A stretch of 64,000 bases of DNA from Caulochytrium protostelioides (lineage: Eukaryota; Chytridiomycota; Caulochytriomycetes; Caulochytriales; Caulochytriaceae): contig ML014123.1 of assembly GCA_003615045.1 (NCBI GenBank), forward strand, positions 124,001-188,000. The letters are read 5' to 3'. Shown here piece after piece: positions 21,322-30,500 of this stretch. Each line of letters begins with the position of its first letter. Within the stretch, counting starts at the first letter, position 1. A program made the position numbers and the translations under genes. Under the pieces are notes generated by a model, which was given only the letters and a program-made list of their open reading frames with translations, was not told where the DNA came from and did not search any database.

Positions 21322-23127
21322 ATGGCGCCCATCCATGGGTCGTCCTTCCTATTCGGCCTATCGACCGGCATGGCCGTAGCGCTGACGGCGTCTCTGCTGC
21401 TGAACACCTTTGTGGGACCGCACCGAGGGCCCCATCATGGCGACGGCCATGGCCATGGCCACGGTCACGGCAGCCCTCGGGCTCGCGGTGCCCTTCCGAG
21501 CGATGCGCCGGTTCGCTCGTACCGCCGCCGCCGCGGCACGCCGCGGTCACGCGTTGCGGGCGCCGTGGGCGCCGGACTCGTGGCGTCGGCGGCGGCGACT
21601 GAGTCGGAGTCGGAGTACGACAGTTCTCACGTCTCGAGCTATGAAGCTGTGCTCGTCCGTCTGGAGAAGCAGTTCAGCCTGGGGCAGGAGCAACTGCAGC
21701 GGCTGGTCCGCCACCTGGTCAAGCAGTTCCGCCACGGCCTGAGCAGCGACGATCATATCTTGAAGATGGTTCCGACGTACGTGACGGAGCTGCCCTCGGG
21801 CAAGGAACAGGGCTCGTTCATGGCGCTAGACGTGGGTGGCAGCAATTTCCGTGTCTGTGAATTCATTCTGGAAGGCAACGGCGTCGTCCGTTCCAATCAG
21901 CGCAAGTATGTCATCTCGGATGTGCTCAAAAACAGCCCTGTCGAAACGCTGTTCGACTTCTTTGCCGAATGCGTGGAGACGTTCCTGGTAGAGATCAAAG
22001 CTAAGGGATCGGACTATCCCATGCCCACTGAGCTTGGCTTCACCTTTTCTTTCCCCGTGCATCAAACGGCGCTGGATGCAGGCACGCTGGTGCAGTGGAA
22101 CAAGGGCTTCACGTGCCCGGGCGCCATTGGACAGGACGTGACACAGCTGCTCCGTGATGCCTTCACGCGCCGCAATATTGTCATGAACGTGACGGCGCTC
22201 GTCAACGACACAACGGGCACGTTGATGGCCCATGCTTACACCAATCCCGAGACATACGTCGCGGTCATCCTTGGGACCGGCACGAACGCCGCGTATGTTG
22301 AGAAGCTGTCCCACGTCCCGAAATGGTTCCACCAGAACCAGCCTGGGAAGCCCGCCAAGCCCGGTCACCCGCAGGTTACGAAGCTCTTGGGCGACCACGC
22401 CGGCGAGGCCGACGAGTCCTTGGCGGATGTGTCGGGGATGGACGTCAGTGTGCTCGCGGGCGACGGCGGACCCGCCACGCCCGAGTACATGATCATTAAC
22501 ACTGAGTGGGGCGCGTACGACGAAGAGACCGTGCTCCCGATCACCAGCTACGACCAGACGCTTGATCGCAACTCGACGAACCCGAAGTCGCAAATCCTGG
22601 AGAAAATGATGTCGGGGATGTACTTGGGCGAAATTGTGCGTCTCGTGATCGTGGACCTCATCTCGACCGGCCACCTCTTCCACGGCGTGTCGCTGCCAGC
22701 CCTGGCCGTGCCGTTTAGCTTCGAGACCGCCAATCTGAGCCGGATCGAGCGCGACCACGCAATTGACTTGTCCGACACGCGCACGGTCCTTGAGACCCTG
22801 TACAAAGCATCAAACACGACCCTGCAGGACCGCCAGATCGTGAAGCTCGTTTGCGAGTTGGTCGGCAAACGCTCGGCCCGTCTTGCCGCGGCCGGCATTG
22901 CTGCCGTCGTGACCAAGATGAACCGATTCAACGGGTGCACCGTCGCCATTGACGGCTCCCTCTTTGAACACTACCCCCACTACGCCAACCGCATGCAGGA
23001 CACCCTCCGCGAGATCCTTGGAATCGCCGCCGAAAACATTGTTCTTGAGCAGAGCCGCGACGGTTCCGGGAAGGGTGCTGCCATCATCGCCGCCGTGCAC
23101 AGTTTGAAAAAGGGTGTGCTCGCATAA
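21322..23127 (+). CDS. HXK: Hexokinase with N-terminal membrane anchor
   Basis: Single exon, 601 residues. Residues 8-31 are a hydrophobic segment (FGLSTGMAVALTASLLLNTF), followed by a His/Gly run (about 35-50) and an Arg/Ser linker. The hexokinase fold starts near residue 110. Motifs: ALDVGGSNFRV (phosphate-binding), ELGFTFSFPVHQ with the sugar-binding region near 238, VNDTTGTLMAHAY with catalytic Asp296, GTGTNAAYVE, TEWGAYDE, and SGMYLGEIVR. The C-terminal AIDGSLFEHYPHYANRM and SRDGSGKGAA close the ATP site. It phosphorylates hexoses with ATP. Two oddities are the anchor, which would tether the enzyme to a membrane (mitochondrial outer or ER), and an extra Pro/Gly/Asp-rich insert of about 60 residues at roughly 329-388, where yeast and animal enzymes are shorter. 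Confidence 0.94.
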   Translation: MAPIHGSSFLFGLSTGMAVALTASLLLNTFVGPHRGPHHGDGHGHGHGHGSPRARGALPSDAPVRSYRRRRGTPRSRVAGAVGAGLVASAAATESESEYDSSHVSSYEAVLVRLEKQFSLGQEQLQRLVRHLVKQFRHGLSSDDHILKMVPTYVTELPSGKEQGSFMALDVGGSNFRVCEFILEGNGVVRSNQRKYVISDVLKNSPVETLFDFFAECVETFLVEIKAKGSDYPMPTELGFTFSFPVHQTALDAGTLVQWNKGFTCPGAIGQDVTQLLRDAFTRRNIVMNVTALVNDTTGTLMAHAYTNPETYVAVILGTGTNAAYVEKLSHVPKWFHQNQPGKPAKPGHPQVTKLLGDHAGEADESLADVSGMDVSVLAGDGGPATPEYMIINTEWGAYDEETVLPITSYDQTLDRNSTNPKSQILEKMMSGMYLGEIVRLVIVDLISTGHLFHGVSLPALAVPFSFETANLSRIERDHAIDLSDTRTVLETLYKASNTTLQDRQIVKLVCELVGKRSARLAAAGIAAVVTKMNRFNGCTVAIDGSLFEHYPHYANRMQDTLREILGIAAENIVLEQSRDGSGKGAAIIAAVHSLKKGVLA

Positions 23128-23275
23128 TCGGCATGGTCGCTTTATCTTTTAAATCTCGAAGATATGGTGTATACACTTCATGGTGCGGATGACTTCCACC
23201 GTACGATACCGGGATGGCGATGATGACACCTCGCGTGCTGTAACAGGCCCACATCTCGGTGCGGTTCCGTTCGGC

Positions 23276-23280
23276 AAAAA
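23276..23280 (-). terminator. Pol III terminator of tRNA-Ala
   Basis: Five consecutive T on the minus strand, eight bases beyond the tRNA acceptor end, the standard RNA polymerase III stop. Confidence 0.75.
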
Positions 23281-23288
23281 CTCGCGAC

Positions 23289-23359
23289 GGAGACGGAGAG
23301 GTTCGAACTCCCGGCCGCCTGCATGCAAAGCAGGCACTCTACCACTGAGTTACGTCCCC
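23289..23359 (-). tRNA. tRNA-Ala (UGC anticodon)
   Basis: Read on the minus strand, the 71-nt body folds into a full cloverleaf. The acceptor is GGGGACG with CGTCTCC, the D stem ACTC/GAGT, the anticodon stem CCTGC/GCAGG with loop TTTGCAT, and the T stem GGGAG/CTCTC with loop TTCGAAC. The anticodon is TGC, alanine. The acceptor carries the G3:U70 wobble pair that identifies tRNA-Ala. No intron is present. The next base, the discriminator, is G rather than the A usual for alanine tRNAs. An internal B box (GGTTCGAA type) is intact. Confidence 0.93.
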
Positions 23360-23657
23360 ACAGTGACCACTCATGTGCTGCACGCTGAACAGGCCCTAAA
23401 CTTCGTTGCTGCTTCGACAGCAGAAGTTGCCTGGTTGACGCTGAAAAAAAAAAACGATACAAGAGATACAAGAGGCTATACGCATATAGCGCAGCGACGG
23501 AGGATCGCTAAATGTTACCCTAGTACCTGTGGCTCTGAAGCGCGTTCACTTTATTACCATTGACGCCTCTGGCCTGCGGAATGACCTCATGGTGGTGGCC
23601 TAGCGGAGATGGTGGGGCCGGTGCGGCGTTGGCTCATCAAAGGATGGACTCTATCCC

Positions 23658-25331
23658 TTAAAACTTTATATAAACGGGCAACCACGACTCATCAATAGGC
23701 AAATAGCCCATGATAGCACCAGGCCCAGTCTCGATGCCGAGGTCAGCCAGTGCTTCACGATTCAGACCGCGTTCCAGCTGATATCCAATCGCTGTTTCAA
23801 GCCGAGCTCGCGCCCACTTCTGCCGTTCTTCATAGCGTCGCACGGCGCGGCGCTCGTAGTAGGACCGACGCCGCGTGAGTTCCAAAAAGCGCTCGTCGTC
23901 CCATGAGACGTAGGGGAGATCGGCCTCCCCCAGCGACGCTGACTTGGGGAGCAGCGATGCGGTCGCTATCTGCTGCGAACCGGCCTGGCTGGCGTCGTCG
24001 TCACAGTCGCCATCTTTGTCGATAACAGGCCGTTCCGCTTCGCCCGTGCCGACGTGAGCACCGGCATCTCTTCTGGCCACCGTTCCAGCATCCACGACAT
24101 CTTCATCTTCATCAGTGTCCCACACGAGGTCAACGCGTTCACGAAAATTCTCGAGCAGAATGGTATCGGAGATGAAGGGCCCCTCATCCGACGCGAACGG
24201 GGCTGATGATGTGGTCGTGTGAATGGACGACGAGGCTGGCAGTGCCAGGAGCGCCGCGTCTCTTGCAGCGGCCACCGGCTGAGGTGCACGACGAAGGTGG
24301 CGTCGAGCGTCCATTGTGGGCTCACGCGAGGTCAGGAGATCAGCGTTGTCTGGCCATGTAGATGGCACATGAAGACCGACAGGATCATAAGCATTCACGA
24401 AGAGTCGATGCTCACCTCCCGGACCCCGTCTCGAAGGATCCGTCAGCAGCCGGTCGCCTACGGTGGCGTTGGCAGCCTCGTGGTGATGCACCAAATTGTT
24501 GATGGCCACGAGCGCTGGGCGCTGGTATGGGGGCAGGCAAGCATGGTATGCGTGCATCTGTGCCGACGAGGGAAGCAACGGGCGGATGATATCCACAGGG
24601 GCACCAGCTAAAGTATCAGCAACTGCGGTCGCGAATGATATCTTCGGGTGGACCGCGGCAGCCGTCCGGCGTGTGAAGGCTCGCCCGAGCACGGGCGGCA
24701 CCGGACTATTTTCTCGAGTCGTCAAACAGCTACTATCCTGTTTCATTTGCATCCCTTGCTCCACTGACACCGTCGCCGACAAGGCAGATGACCGTCGATG
24801 AGGTTTCCAGGTATCAACCTCGCCATCGCTCTCATCACTAATGACGAGTACATGCGATGCGGATAGTCTCGTCTTTGAGAAGTTCTGAGAACCCTGGTGT
24901 GGTTCCGCCACAGGAACTGCGCCGGCCGACCCCATCGGTAAGGTGTCGCGGCTTCGTGATGGGGCAGGAACTTGAGCCAGCGCAGGTTCAAGTTCCGGCA
25001 TAGATTCCGGTATAGGTTCGGGCATAGGTTCGGTTCCAAACTCAGGTTCAGAATCGCTATCATCAATCACGCCCACTCGTTGGCGGCGAGGAAGGCGAGG
25101 TCGTGAATGATTCATCAACAACGACGCAGCGGACGTGCGAGGAGTAACTGCCTGTTTAGCAAGGGCAGGTGCTCTGGAATCAGAACTGAGCTGACGCGGC
25201 GCCCGCCGTGGGGAAGTCCAGTGCTGCATTTGAAAGCGCATCTGTGCCTCTATACTCGGCATTAATGGCAGGGCCTCACCCGGAAACGGTGGAAACCATA
25301 CCGGTATGCGCTCGTATCCGCGGCCGGTCAT
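23658..25331 (-). CDS. Unknown protein with SUMO-interaction-like motifs
   Basis: 557 residues from the ATG at 25331 (MTGRGYERIPVWFPPFPGEA). No catalytic domain is recognised. It is mostly disordered, Ser/Pro/Ala/Asp-rich, with a helical basic C-terminal region (FLELTRRRSYYERRAVRRYE) and a hydrophobic end (SWLPVYIKF). Two segments look like SUMO-interacting motifs, a short beta-strand of Val/Ile next to acidic and Ser residues: VGVIDDSDSEPEFG at about 86-99 and HVLVISDESDGEVD at about 160-173. A third, weaker one is VDLVWDTDEDED near 405. A PEPIPESMPELEP stretch follows the first. The pattern suggests a nuclear protein recruited to SUMO conjugates, but this is inference. The open frame extends 11 codons above this ATG, without an ATG start. 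Confidence 0.6.
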   Translation of the reverse strand: MTGRGYERIPVWFPPFPGEALPLMPSIEAQMRFQMQHWTSPRRAPRQLSSDSRAPALAKQAVTPRTSAASLLMNHSRPRLPRRQRVGVIDDSDSEPEFGTEPMPEPIPESMPELEPALAQVPAPSRSRDTLPMGSAGAVPVAEPHQGSQNFSKTRLSASHVLVISDESDGEVDTWKPHRRSSALSATVSVEQGMQMKQDSSCLTTRENSPVPPVLGRAFTRRTAAAVHPKISFATAVADTLAGAPVDIIRPLLPSSAQMHAYHACLPPYQRPALVAINNLVHHHEAANATVGDRLLTDPSRRGPGGEHRLFVNAYDPVGLHVPSTWPDNADLLTSREPTMDARRHLRRAPQPVAAARDAALLALPASSSIHTTTSSAPFASDEGPFISDTILLENFRERVDLVWDTDEDEDVVDAGTVARRDAGAHVGTGEAERPVIDKDGDCDDDASQAGSQQIATASLLPKSASLGEADLPYVSWDDERFLELTRRRSYYERRAVRRYEERQKWARARLETAIGYQLERGLNREALADLGIETGPGAIMGYLPIDESWLPVYIKF

Positions 25332-25545
25332 GGTGCTGGGGAACAATCGGCTAGGACGAGGCACAGCGCCGTCTTTTGACGTCGCAATGCCTTGGCCAAA
25401 CCTTGCGCTGCTCGTACCTTAGTGATCGTTGATATCAGCATGAGTTACACGGTGGTCCACTCTATGGTCAGCCTGTCCACCACGGTACAGCAATCCGCCT
25501 CCTGTGCTGAAAGAGGCCTGACGGGCGATTCATTTTGCAGAATGG

Positions 25546-26290
25546 CCGACCCAACACGCACACCATGCCCTCCGTGGTGCCCCCAGGGGTCCCCCACGGA
25601 GGCAGTAGGCGCTTTAGTTCAGTGTCGGATGAGCTTGTCGACCCTGGGCCGCAGCGGGTCTTGCCCGGGGATACGGCACCATGCGATCGGTCTGGCGGGT
25701 AAGACAGGCAGTTTCGGATGTTCAACGCGGCATTGAGACCGCGGTTCACAAAATTGCCGTTGGTGGCTTCATACCACAGCAAACCTTGGGCCCCGGTCCC
25801 CTGGCGTCGGCGTTGACCGGGTTTCAGGATCACATGCGTCTGGGCATGCGCCCGGGTCCTGCAGATCTGGTTGACCGCCGTCGGATTGGTCGGGGGAGCA
25901 CCCGCCCGGGACGCGCGAATGGCACGACCGTCGTGTACTGAATTTGCATCTTTGTCAGGAACCGATTCGTCTCGGCATGCACCTGAGTCGTCCGAAACTC
26001 GTCGACCAGGACGGTGCGGAAACGCTAGGCGCACGCCTTGTACGCCCGAGCCTTTGTGGACGTCGGTGTTGATCTCGCCCTGGCCTCCCGGGGCAAACTT
26101 GAATGCGCCTTAGGCGACCACTACGGGCTTCTTTTTTGTGGCTGCCGACTACGCGGTTCAATAACTAGGTAACCACGTGTTGCTTCCCATTGTACAGCCG
26201 CAGGCGCTGGCGTGCCCAGCACGGCTTCAGGAACTCGGCGACGCTTTTGATGATGGATGCCATCAGCAGCCGTTGAGCAATGTAACAGTT
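25546..26290 (-). pseudogene. Fanzor (eukaryotic TnpB-like nuclease) relic, frameshifted and 5' truncated
   Basis: Read on the minus strand, pieces of the Fanzor C-terminal half appear in order but in different frames. About 26220-26170 gives KPCWARQRLRLYNGKQHV. About 26110-26070 gives AFKFAPGGQGEI after a stop in the VVAYG-type motif. About 26010-25950 gives VLVDEFRTTQVHAETN (the RuvC-II region with the DEFRT signature). About 25790-25715 gives GLLWYEATNGNFVNRGLNAA then LNIR (the RuvC-III region). The last frame ends LRPRVDKLIRH then TGA. The catalytic Asp of NRD is Gly here (NRG), and the zinc-finger Cys of the GLLWC motif is Tyr. No N-terminal half was found. Fanzors are RNA-guided nucleases derived from TnpB transposon proteins. 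This copy cannot be functional. Confidence 0.75.
25569..25602 (-). repeat. Perfect inverted repeat at the 3' end of the Fanzor relic
   Basis: A 9-bp stem (CCTCCGTGG at 25569-25577 with CCACGGAGG at 25594-25602) closes a 16-nt loop that itself contains CCCCAGGGG. It lies just downstream of the relic's stop codon and upstream of the shared element boundary at 25546. The core is shared with the second Fanzor remnant at about 56275-56310. The position is that of the structured right end (omega-RNA scaffold) of TnpB/Fanzor elements; that role is inferred. Confidence 0.65.
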
Positions 26291-27529
26291 AGGGGACCTC
26301 ATCTGTCATGATCGCTTCATGCTGGATTAGCATAAATTTCAGTCGACTCTGTCGACTGAGTCCTCTGTGGATAGGATACGCACGTTTGCTGCAGCTGCAG
26401 GTAACGGCTCCAAGGACAAGCGATTAAAAATGGTTGGTCTGTTGATCTTGCCCATCACTTGCTGTGTTTTCATGTTGATGCTCATGTTGTTGACTTGTTT
26501 TTCTACTATTATTTTTTTTTTGTTTGGTGGCGAGAGGGTGCGCCGCCGGGTGTGCCGCTGGTTTGATGTGTGCTCCGAGCTGAGCCATTGACGGTTCACC
26601 GCACTCTCCTCCTCAGCCTGCCTAACCCCGCGGAGGATGGGGGTCGGCCGATCACTGATGAATCCCGCCGCGGCTCGGCGGCGACACGATCATACGCGGG
26701 AGCCAGCCCCTGTTCCGTTCATGAGCGGATGAGCGGGCATGTGCGCGAAGCGTGCCAGGGCGCCCAAGGCGGCTAACGCGGGCACTCAAACCGACGCCGA
26801 CGCCGATGCCGGACCTCGACGTTGTTGTTGCCAAACACGTGAGGCCAGTCAAGTCCGCTCCTGGAGCGCGTTCTCCGCCATGTGCTACGAGAACAAGACA
26901 GCTGGGGAGAAACGATGGGGCCGGGTCGCAACAACCCCGCCCGACCGTTTCCCGAGCCAGCGAGACGAAACCTAGCTTGGCTTCTCGGGCTGCCGTCGCG
27001 TCCGCGGCAATGCCGGGCCATGTACCATTCCTAGGAAAGGGTCGCGCGGCTGCGTCACGTGTGGTGCGGCTGCGACAGATGCACCACAAGTGTGACCCTG
27101 TCTTCGTATCGTGCCAGATCCAGACAGGGGGTAGAAAGATGCTCGAGGCGCGGATATCATTCGCAAGTGGCGTATTCGAACGACATAATCTTCAGTAAGG
27201 CGATATCAAATCGAGGAATCCCGGCCAGAGATCTTTATGGTTCATGACGCTCGACTGCCTGCATACAAGTGCATCTACTCGCCCAACAACCCCTTGCCCA
27301 TCTGCGGTGCAGATGCCGTTCTTTTCCCTGATCAACGCAATAGCGCTAGACGGCTTCCGGGCTCGACCGCCTTTTCACGCCGGTTTTACTTTTTAAGTGA
27401 CACGAGATCGCTCTCTGTTCCCGTTCATTCGGCCACCGCCACGCATCTTACATTTACGGGACGAGCCAGCCGAACGAGTCCACAGTCCCGAGACTAGTCT
27501 CGGAACGCCCGTGTTTTCGCGCTCACGCA
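26291..27529. other. Intergenic, Fanzor relic to BAR-ArfGAP gene
   Basis: No recognisable gene. A relatively AT-rich hydrophobic frame (26367-26591, plus strand) and several short frames are not supported. No N-terminal Fanzor sequence was found here. Confidence 0.35.
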
Positions 27530-30500
27530 ATGCCGATGCCCCTCGGCCATGTGGTCGATCTGCAGCGATCAACCCTGATCGGAGATACCGAAGTTGCTCT
27601 CGATGCGACAGGTCATACCATGCCTGTGGCGACGACCCAGGCGGCTCCAGCGGCAGCGACGACAACTCTGTCGACGGCGGTTGTTGAAGGACATGGCCTG
27701 TTTAATGGTAACGGATCCAGCACTCATCCTGGTCAGAGCTCGGCAGTCATCAATGCAGCGTATTCGAGCTACCACGGGCGCGACGTGAGCGCCTCTTTTG
27801 CTGCTATTCATGGAGGGCCCTTGAATCACGTTGCGGCCCTCATACCGGGCGGGCAGCTGCCTAAAAATCTGCTGGCCACCGAGATGGATGTGGAGGACGG
27901 CCCGATTTTTCGAGCTTCCGTCTCAACGCTCGAGCGTCAAACCGCGGTCCTCAAGTCATGTATCAAAAAGACGCTTAAACAGGCTGATAACTTGCTGTCT
28001 TCACATAAAGTGACCCTAGACGCTGAAGAAGAATTTTTAAAGCATGTGGCCACAATCCCGACAATGAACGATGATGCACTCGAATTTCTACGAACATCAC
28101 ACGAACTGATCCGCACCGCGACCGAGAATTATCTGAATCAAATTGGAACCCTGCTGCTCGATCCGCTGCGCCGCCTGTACGAAACTGACATTAAAGCTGC
28201 GGAAGGCCGCAAGAAAGCGTTTGAAGGCGAGTCGTCCGATTTCTACGCGTATCAGCAAAAGTATCTTAGCCTCAAGAACGACAGCAACAGCCGCAAGAAC
28301 ATTGAACACGATGCAAAATACATGGCGCGTCGACAGCTCTTCGATCTGCGACGATTCGATCATTTCACACAGCTGCAAGAGCTCAACGGTGCACAGATGC
28401 AAATGGAAATGTTGTTTGTCTTTACTAATTATGCCGAAAAGCAGCTAGCCCATTATACGAGCATCGCATCGAAACTGACTGACCGAAAGCCACAGCTGGA
28501 CAAGCTAAGCCGCGAAGTCGCCGAAGCAACGAAGTCCATGCATCTTCAAAAAAAAGACCGCACTGAGCGCCGAAAGCTGCTCGAAAGTCGCCAAACTTGG
28601 GCCCAGCTCGATCTTATGAATAGCACCGCCACAGACAGCAACGAGCCAACGTCCGCCACCATTAATGGAGCCGCCGGTCCCGCGGCCTTCACGGCTCCCG
28701 GCGCCCTAAGCTACCATACGGCAAGTCATTCTGGGTTCGGTAATGACGTGCTCAACGAAGCGGTGTCCACCTCTCTTTCCGGAACGACCGCCGCTGCCTC
28801 TACCATCGGTGCCGGTGCTGCGGCCAGCGCTTTGTCAGTGTCCGCCACCACGACGTTGTTGGCAGCCCCACCGGCAGGTATCACAACACAAACAAATGCG
28901 CCTACCGGTGGCGCGAGTCTGACGGCGCACGGGGCGTTCACTCTACACAACCATGGTTATGGCAGCGTCCATGCCAATGCATATCCGAACGAGACGACCA
29001 TGAATTCGACCACGGCCGCCATGTGCGCATCAGAAAGCGGAAGTCATGAGCGTAGCCCGGCCTCACTCGGTTCGCCTGACCATCGCTTTCAGCAATTCCG
29101 TGATCTCGGGACGAGGCCAAATGACAGTGCAGCGCTCGTTGGCCGCCGCAAGGAAGGGTTTCTCCAGTGCTTGCTGCAGAGTGGCCAGCCGGGCCAAATG
29201 AAAGGATGGCAGCCGATCTGGGCCACTATTGTTCACGGCCAGCTCCGCGAGTACCAGCATTGGAAGTTGCAAAAGTTTGACCGCCCGTCTCTCGTGATCG
29301 AGCTTCGCTACTGCAATGTCCGCGAAGCGAGAGGCGTGGAGCGGCGGTTTTGTTTTGAAATCATGACGCCACTCATCGCGGGGCGCCGCTTGTATCAAGC
29401 CACCGACGCCGAAAGCTTGAAAGCATGGATGAGTGTTATTCAAAATGCTATCGAGGCTGGCCTTAATGGCACGACGTCATTTATCGAAGACGTCGCCGAG
29501 CTGCATCCGCTCTATGGTATCTCGCGAAACCAGAGTGCGAGCGCCATGGGTGGCCCAGGCTACGGCTCGCATGCCGGTAGTCCCAGCTCGAATATCAATC
29601 CGGGCGCTATCTCGGCAGGACCGTCGGGTACCACGCTCGCACATGCTTACGGCGTCGCAAATAGCGTTGCTAATGCCGACGTGGATGGCGAGGCTATGTC
29701 GAGCACGAGTGGGCACGAAGACCTGATTATGCGTTTGATTCGTGTTGATCCCGGTAACAGCGTTTGTGTCGACTGCGGGAGCACGCGGCCATCTTGGGCC
29801 TCGATCAACTTGGGCTGCGTCATGTGCATCGAGTGCTCGGGTATCCACCGCAGTCTAGGAACCCACGTCAGCAAGGTGAGATCCTTATCACTGGATACGT
29901 CATGGACCCCCGAAGTCATTGCGATTATGACGGCGATGGGCAATACCATCGTGAATCAGATCTTTGAGCACGCCCTCCTCGACGATCCACACCATATGTT
30001 CAACGGCATCAGCAAGCCGCAAACGACCGATCGTCGCGAGGTCAAGTTGGCGTATATTCAGCAAAAATACGTCAACCGCGCCCTGTGTGCTCGGGAAAGC
30101 TTCGACATGGCGCAGGCCGCCTTGCTGCAAGCGATCTCGAACAATGACATCGCCGGTGTCGTCGCATCGATGTCCCGAGGCGCTAAGCTGGAGGGTCCCG
30201 TCGTTTTGTACGCCCTAGGCTATCCGCTCAAGCCACCGACAAGCCCGCACAAACATAGCGTGGCAGCGCGGCTGGCCATGACGGAAGTGCTGCTTCAGAA
30301 CGGCGCGCCCTTGAATGAGGTGCATCGCGCGGGGAGCACGTGGCCAGCGCCATTAAGTCTGGCGCAAAACTGGAGTCAGGCGGTGATTTTGGAGTCGCCG
30401 CTTTCAGACATTAACCGCGTGCTCGAACACCGATACGTCGTCGAGCGACCGGGTCTTCTGTCGGCACTACACTATGCGGTGCTGTACAACGATATCGCCA

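Noticed and set aside
21826-22758. 310-codon minus-strand frame opposite hexokinase
   Set aside because: Antisense shadow; the sense strand has all hexokinase motifs.
26367-26591. Short hydrophobic plus-strand frame after the Fanzor relic
   Set aside because: No ATG start, no family, located in AT-rich spacer; more likely chance.
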